Below are positions 38,701 through 40,956 of a stretch of DNA of 40,956 bases, one piece after another. Numbering within the stretch: the stretch's first letter is position 1; each line of letters begins with the position of its first letter. The notes beneath the pieces are model-generated. The model saw only the letters and a list, made by a program, of their open reading frames with translations, was not told where the DNA came from and ran no database searches. This DNA comes from Chloroflexota bacterium (GTDB taxonomy: Bacteria; Chloroflexota; Limnocylindria; Limnocylindrales; CSP1-4). The DNA is taken from the NCBI GenBank assembly GCA_025358515.1, contig JANYJG010000167.1:1-40956 (forward strand), given 5' to 3'. The position numbers were made by a program, and so were the translations under genes.

Positions 38701-38871
38701 GCTACCGGCGAGTACCTCGCCCGCGTTCTGCGGGGAGAGCCGCTGGTGCCCCTGTCGGCCGTCACTTTCGCGGACGAGGCGGGCCGTGAGACCAAGGCGC
38801 CGTCGCCGTCGCCGTCGCCGTATGCGCCCCGGAAACGTGCGGCAGCGGCGCCGGCTCCCGCCAGGGACTGA
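35776..38871 (+). CDS. uvrA: UvrA, excinuclease ABC damage-recognition subunit
   Basis: A 1031-residue dimeric ABC-type ATPase that finds bulky DNA lesions and loads UvrB. ATPase I has [14 protein letters not shown] and [16 protein letters not shown]. ATPase II has [11 protein letters not shown] and [15 protein letters not shown]. The second zinc module is intact (CENC then CEIC). In the first, the leading CxxC reads CPYD, so one ligand is missing there. Residues about 216-258 are an Ala/Thr-rich insert not found in typical UvrA. It sits at the end of the UvrB-interacting domain, just before [11 protein letters not shown]. The last ~25 residues are a Pro-Ser and Arg-rich tail. It is regulated by the SOS box upstream. 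Confidence 0.97.
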   Translation: MPQEHLVVRGAREHNLKNITVSMPRDRLIVITGLSGSGKSSLAFDTIYAEGQRRYVESLSAYARQFLGEMQKPDVDQIDGLSPAISIDQKGSSRNPRSTVGTVTEIYDHLRLLFARIGHPHCPTCGREIERQSVQQIVDQIYDLPEGTRLLVLGPVIKDRKTEGDRVFDQIRRQGYARVRVDGEQMDLAETRQLDKYRRHTIEVIVDRFVVRHGDDEAPAATAGLAAATEIAAATEAEPATAAAGLAAARPDATRLADSVETALRLGEGVVLIAPLPREGEPPSFEERRYSERYSCPYDGTTVDELEPRSFSFNSPHGACPACTGLGSRLEVDAERVIPNRNLSLAGGALAPWSRLPMEASWHVKIIEAVCEEHGWDARAPIKDLPPEALQYILFAGRGEKVVIGYRNERGENTYGATFEGIVPNLERRFRETDSDYIKSELERYMVARPCPVCEGKRLKPEVLAVTVDGLSIWQVSNLSISSCCEWVGGLLEHLTEREQTIARQVLKEISARLGFLLDVGLNYLTIDRTSATLSGGEAQRIRLATQIGSSLMGVLYILDEPSIGLHQRDNAKLIATLTRLRDLGNTVLVVEHDEETIRTADWVIDIGPGAGEHGGEVVASGTLEAILAEPRSITGAYLRGELAVTVPETRRTGSGQSIVVRGAREHNLKNLDVVFPLGRFVAVTGVSGSGKSTLVSDILFRALSRELTGSRELPGAHDSIEGIGAVDKVIDIDQSPIGRTPRSNPATYTGLFAPIRELFAGTQEARLRGYKPGRFSFNVKGGRCENCKGDGILKIEMQFLPDVYVPCEICKGKRYNREALEIHYKGRSIADVLEMTIEDALQFFSPVPSVRAKLQTLYDVGLGYVHLGQPATTLSGGEAQRVKLATELSRRATGRTIYVLDEPTTGLHMADVEKLLHVLHRLVDAGNTVVVIEHNLDVVKTADWIVDMGPEGGDRGGYVIAEGTPEDVARVPGSATGEYLARVLRGEPLVPLSAVTFADEAGRETKAPSPSPSPYAPRKRAAAAPAPARD
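36441..36521 (+). repeat. Direct repeat within the UvrA insert
   Basis: The 18-mer CGCGGGCCTCGCGGCCGC occurs at 36441-36458 and again at 36504-36521, 63 bp apart and in frame. It encodes Gly-Leu-Ala-Ala in the Ala/Thr-rich insert. Confidence 0.85.
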
Positions 38872-39011
38872 TCCATTCGGCTCGCCCATACGTACTAGCG
38901 GCAGACGAGCGCCCAGGAATGTCCCGGATCACCTGTCGAGGGGTACCACGAGGGAGGCATCAACCGATATGCGGATGGCCGCGCGTGGTACTACGTCTTC
39001 GGCGAGACCCG

Positions 39012-39017
39012 TATCCT
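39012..39017 (+). promoter_or_regulatory. -10-like element upstream of the LacI-type gene
   Basis: TATCCT would start transcription near 39024, which places the palindrome at 39031-39044 just downstream of the start site. A TTG at 39025 lies 7 nt after it, but the frame it opens before the LacI fold is Arg-rich and not protein-like. Confidence 0.35.
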
Positions 39018-39030
39018 CGTTTCGTTGGAA

Positions 39031-39044
39031 AACCGTGAACGGTT
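39031..39044. promoter_or_regulatory. Palindromic candidate operator for the LacI-type regulator
   Basis: AACCGT-GA-ACGGTT is a perfect 6-bp inverted repeat. A shifted palindrome, GTGAAC-G-GTTCAC, overlaps it (39035-39047). LacI-family operators are typically short palindromes with a central CG-rich core. It lies about 300 nt before the regulator gene, next to a -10-like element, which suits autoregulation. Confidence 0.5.
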
Positions 39045-39345
39045 CACTGCGAGACGAGAAAATTCTCTTGACGAACCTGCTAGAGTCCTGGTGTCGCGCA
39101 TGAGGCCCCTCTCTGGGCGACGAACCAGACTCCGAATGTCTGCGAGCCCAAGCGCATTTCGTCACGATCGACGAGGAGTCACCTCAGCGAGTCCCGATCA
39201 TAGTCGGGCGGCCGTGGAACGGGGAACAGCCATGGTGGGCGTCCCGGGCCTCATGCCATTAGTAGCGGACCACGGGGTCAGCGACGAGAGGGTTCGTCGC
39301 GACAGCCTCCGCGTTTCCGCCCGCCACAATGCTGGAGGTAAGTTG

Positions 39346-40377
39346 GTGCGATCTGCGACGCTCGACGAAGTCGCTCGAGCAGCTGGCGTTTCGCGCGCAA
39401 CCGCATCTCGGGTTGTAAATGGCACCACGACGGTACGAGTCGAGGCTCGCGAGTCCGTGGTGGAGGCGGTCGAACGCCTCGGCTACATCCCGAATCGCGC
39501 CGCGCACCGGCTGGCTAAGCGCCGCAGCGACTCCGTGGGGGTCGTCATCGCCGAGACGACAGCCCGCCTCTTCAACGATCCGTTCTTTTCGGAGGTGCTG
39601 CGCGGCATCAGCGCCGGCCTAGCCGCCCACAAGATGCAACTCGCGCTTCTAATGCCGCAGTCGGAGTCCGAGGAGAACCTCCTCGAACAGTATTTGGCCG
39701 GCGGGCACGTGGATGGGGCCATCTTCGTCTCCTTGCACGGCGATTACCCGCTCCCGGAGCGGCTGCATGCGCGCGGCGTCCCGGTCGTGGTGGCCGGCGA
39801 ACCGCCGCGGGGCTCCAGGGTGAGCTACGTAGATAACGACAACCACGGCGGCGCGATTGCAGCCGTGAATCACCTTCTTGAGAAGGGTCGCCGGACCATC
39901 GGGGTCATCAACGGCCCCCTGGAAATGACGGCAGCCGCTTCACGCCGCCTGGGTTATCTCGATGCCCTGCGTCTCGCCGGAATTCCGGCCAGAGCGGAGC
40001 TGGAGGCAGGCGGTGACTTCTCCCGCGAGGGCGGGGCTCGAGCGATGCGCGAGTTGCTCCAACGCTGTCCTGAGGTGGATGCGGTTTTCGTAGCATCCGA
40101 TCTCATGGCGGTTGGGGCACTCGAGGTACTGCGCACGGCGGGCCGAAGTGTCCCCGCGGAAGTTGCTATTGTCGGGTTTGATGACTCCGCCGTTGCCCTA
40201 ACGACTGATCCGCCGCTTTCCAGCGTGCGACAGTCGGTGGAGCTTATGGGTCGGGAGCTTGTCAGCGTACTGCTCCAAGCAGTCGAGGCCAGGGACCATG
40301 TTCTACGCCGTGTGATCCTGGCAACCGAGCTAGTGCCAAGGCAGTCAAGTGGAGGGTTGCCGACAGGGAAGAGCTGA
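39346..40377 (+). CDS. LacI family transcriptional regulator
   Basis: A 343-residue sugar-responsive repressor. The N-terminal helix-turn-helix is at about 6-30 (ATLDEVARAAGVSRATASRV), with a hinge helix region (IPNRAAHRLAKRRSD). The periplasmic-binding-protein-like core has GVVIAETTARLFNDPFFSEV, HVDGAIFVSL, VPVVVAGEPP, VDNDNHGGA and DAVFVASDLMAVGAL. GTG at 39346 has GGAGG 7 nt upstream. The TTG just before it is an alternative. A binding-protein gene of a sugar ABC transporter starts 105 nt downstream, so it probably controls that locus, with a sugar as effector. The identity of the sugar cannot be seen. Confidence 0.93.
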   Translation: MRSATLDEVARAAGVSRATASRVVNGTTTVRVEARESVVEAVERLGYIPNRAAHRLAKRRSDSVGVVIAETTARLFNDPFFSEVLRGISAGLAAHKMQLALLMPQSESEENLLEQYLAGGHVDGAIFVSLHGDYPLPERLHARGVPVVVAGEPPRGSRVSYVDNDNHGGAIAAVNHLLEKGRRTIGVINGPLEMTAAASRRLGYLDALRLAGIPARAELEAGGDFSREGGARAMRELLQRCPEVDAVFVASDLMAVGALEVLRTAGRSVPAEVAIVGFDDSAVALTTDPPLSSVRQSVELMGRELVSVLLQAVEARDHVLRRVILATELVPRQSSGGLPTGKS

Positions 40378-40386
40378 GCAAAGGGT

Positions 40387-40408
40387 CGTGTCGCAGACGC
40401 GGCACGAA
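40387..40408. other. Hairpin after the LacI-type gene
   Basis: TCGTGTCGC-AGAC-GCGGCACGA forms a 9-bp stem (one G-U pair) with a 4-nt loop, starting 9 nt after the stop codon. There is no U-tract. It could be a weak terminator, an RNA-processing site, or part of an operator. Confidence 0.45.
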
Positions 40409-40442
40409 GGGAATGGAACGTCCCAATAGCGATTTCGTCACA

Positions 40443-40460
40443 AGGGACCAAGGTGTCCCT
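40443..40460. promoter_or_regulatory. Inverted repeat before the sugar-binding protein gene
   Basis: AGGGAC (40443-40448) and GTCCCT (40455-40460) are perfect 6-bp arms around a 6-nt spacer, 22 nt upstream of the ATG. It might be an operator or an mRNA leader hairpin. Confidence 0.35.
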
Positions 40461-40482
40461 GGTGATTTGAGAAGGGAGCCCA

Positions 40483-40956
40483 ATGGGTAGGAGAGGGTTG
40501 CGCCTCATCACTCTGGCCGCGATTCCGGTGCTTGTTCTGAGCGCCTGCAGCACGGCCGTTACGTCCACCAGCCCGTCCGTCGCCCCGTCGAACTCGGTCT
40601 CCGCGACCGGTACGCCGGAGCCCTCAGTAGCTGCCGGCGTCACCAATGTCCGGTGGTTCATCGGCCTCGGTTCGGGCTCCCAGCCCGCCCAGATCGATCC
40701 CCAGAAGAAGTTCGTTGCCGACTACAACGCGAACACCAAAGACAAGGTCCACATCACTCTCGAGATCGTCCCGAACGCGAACGCGACGGACGTCCTCAAG
40801 ACCGAAATCGCGGCCGGCAAGGCGCCCGATGTCATCGGCCCCGTAGGCGTCAAGGGTCGCAATGGCTTCGAAGGCCTGTTCCTCGATCTAACTGCGCAGA
40901 TCGCGGCCCAAAACTTCGACCTCAGCGCCTACGATCCCGCGCTGGTCAAGTTCTTC
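40483..40956 (+). CDS. Sugar ABC transporter substrate-binding lipoprotein (3' end outside window)
   Basis: The first 158 codons of a longer gene that runs off the window. ATG at 40483 follows GAAGGGAG. The signal peptide ends in a lipobox LSAC at about residue 20, and a Ser/Thr/Pro linker follows. The mature domain begins VRWFIGLGSGSQPAQIDPQK and continues with FVADYNANTKDKVHITLEIV and EIAAGKAPDVIGPVGV. The pattern is that of family 1 extracellular solute-binding proteins, which capture sugars or oligosaccharides for import. Its position after a LacI-type repressor supports sugar uptake. The permease genes should follow. Confidence 0.88.
   Translation, partial: MGRRGLRLITLAAIPVLVLSACSTAVTSTSPSVAPSNSVSATGTPEPSVAAGVTNVRWFIGLGSGSQPAQIDPQKKFVADYNANTKDKVHITLEIVPNANATDVLKTEIAAGKAPDVIGPVGVKGRNGFEGLFLDLTAQIAAQNFDLSAYDPALVKFF

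Larger units (their letters stand above)
38872..39345 (+). other. Intergenic region between uvrA and the LacI-type gene
   Basis: About 470 nt. A forward frame from about 38928 to 39120 reads like protein at first (GGINRYADGRAWYYVFGETR) but has no start codon after the preceding in-frame TAG. It may be a decayed gene fragment. The region also holds a -10-like TATCCT (39012-39017) and a palindrome (39031-39044), described separately. The remaining leader, about 300 nt, shows nothing I can support. Confidence 0.5.

Noticed and set aside
39025-39345. N-terminal extension of the LacI-type regulator from TTG at 39025
   Set aside because: The TTG sits 7 nt after TATCCT, as for leaderless genes, but the ~107 extra residues are Arg-rich and unlike LacI proteins. 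GTG 39346 has a good ribosome-binding site.

Overview
The window is a dense chromosomal segment of high GC content (about two thirds by eye). It shows no insertion sequence, phage gene, CRISPR array or plasmid function. Gene content (GatCAB, DnaE, PolA, UvrA, UvrB, CoaE), two LytR-CpsA-Psr proteins with PGLGQ-type N-terminal membrane regions, Gram-positive-type SOS boxes and many leaderless start codons suggest a high-GC bacterium without a classical proteobacterial background. My best guess is a Chloroflexota lineage (Limnocylindria/Ellin6529-like), with Actinomycetota as the alternative. That placement is inference.

Layout. (1) 94-4781: gatC (with a one-base frameshift), gatA, a class I/II aminotransferase and gatB form a tight operon. 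A small membrane protein follows, converging with an orphan BMP-family lipoprotein gene. (2) 6339-13419: an alpha/beta hydrolase overlaps a peptidase S51-like protein fused to a cysteinyl-tRNA synthetase-like C-terminal domain. Then come dnaE and an overlapping membrane protein. (3) 13574-17467: two tandem LCP genes, a frameshifted relic of a third, and a reverse-strand tRNA-Leu(CAA). (4) 17603-19072: an ECF sigma factor and its membrane anti-sigma partner. (5) 19145-28235: polA, an RraB-like gene on the reverse strand, then mutM/fpg, an ABC-F ATPase, coaE, and a secreted C39/papain-like peptidase. (6) 28342-38871: uvrB and uvrA, with an MFS transporter, a GH-A type glycosidase lipoprotein, azlCD and a COG3440-like HNH nuclease between them. 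(7) 39346-end: a LacI-type regulator and the start of a sugar ABC transporter binding protein, probably one regulated sugar-uptake locus.

How the genes work together. Replication and repair dominate: dnaE, polA, mutM, uvrB and uvrA lie within 30 kb. uvrA and uvrB carry near-identical LexA-type boxes (GAAC-N4-GTTC) at exactly the same distance from their -10 elements, so they look like an SOS regulon pair. Across the window, -10-like hexamers sit 6-7 nt upstream of many start codons, which implies leaderless mRNAs as a common mode. Several replication and repair proteins also carry in-frame tandem-repeat inserts or basic tails that are absent from typical homologues.
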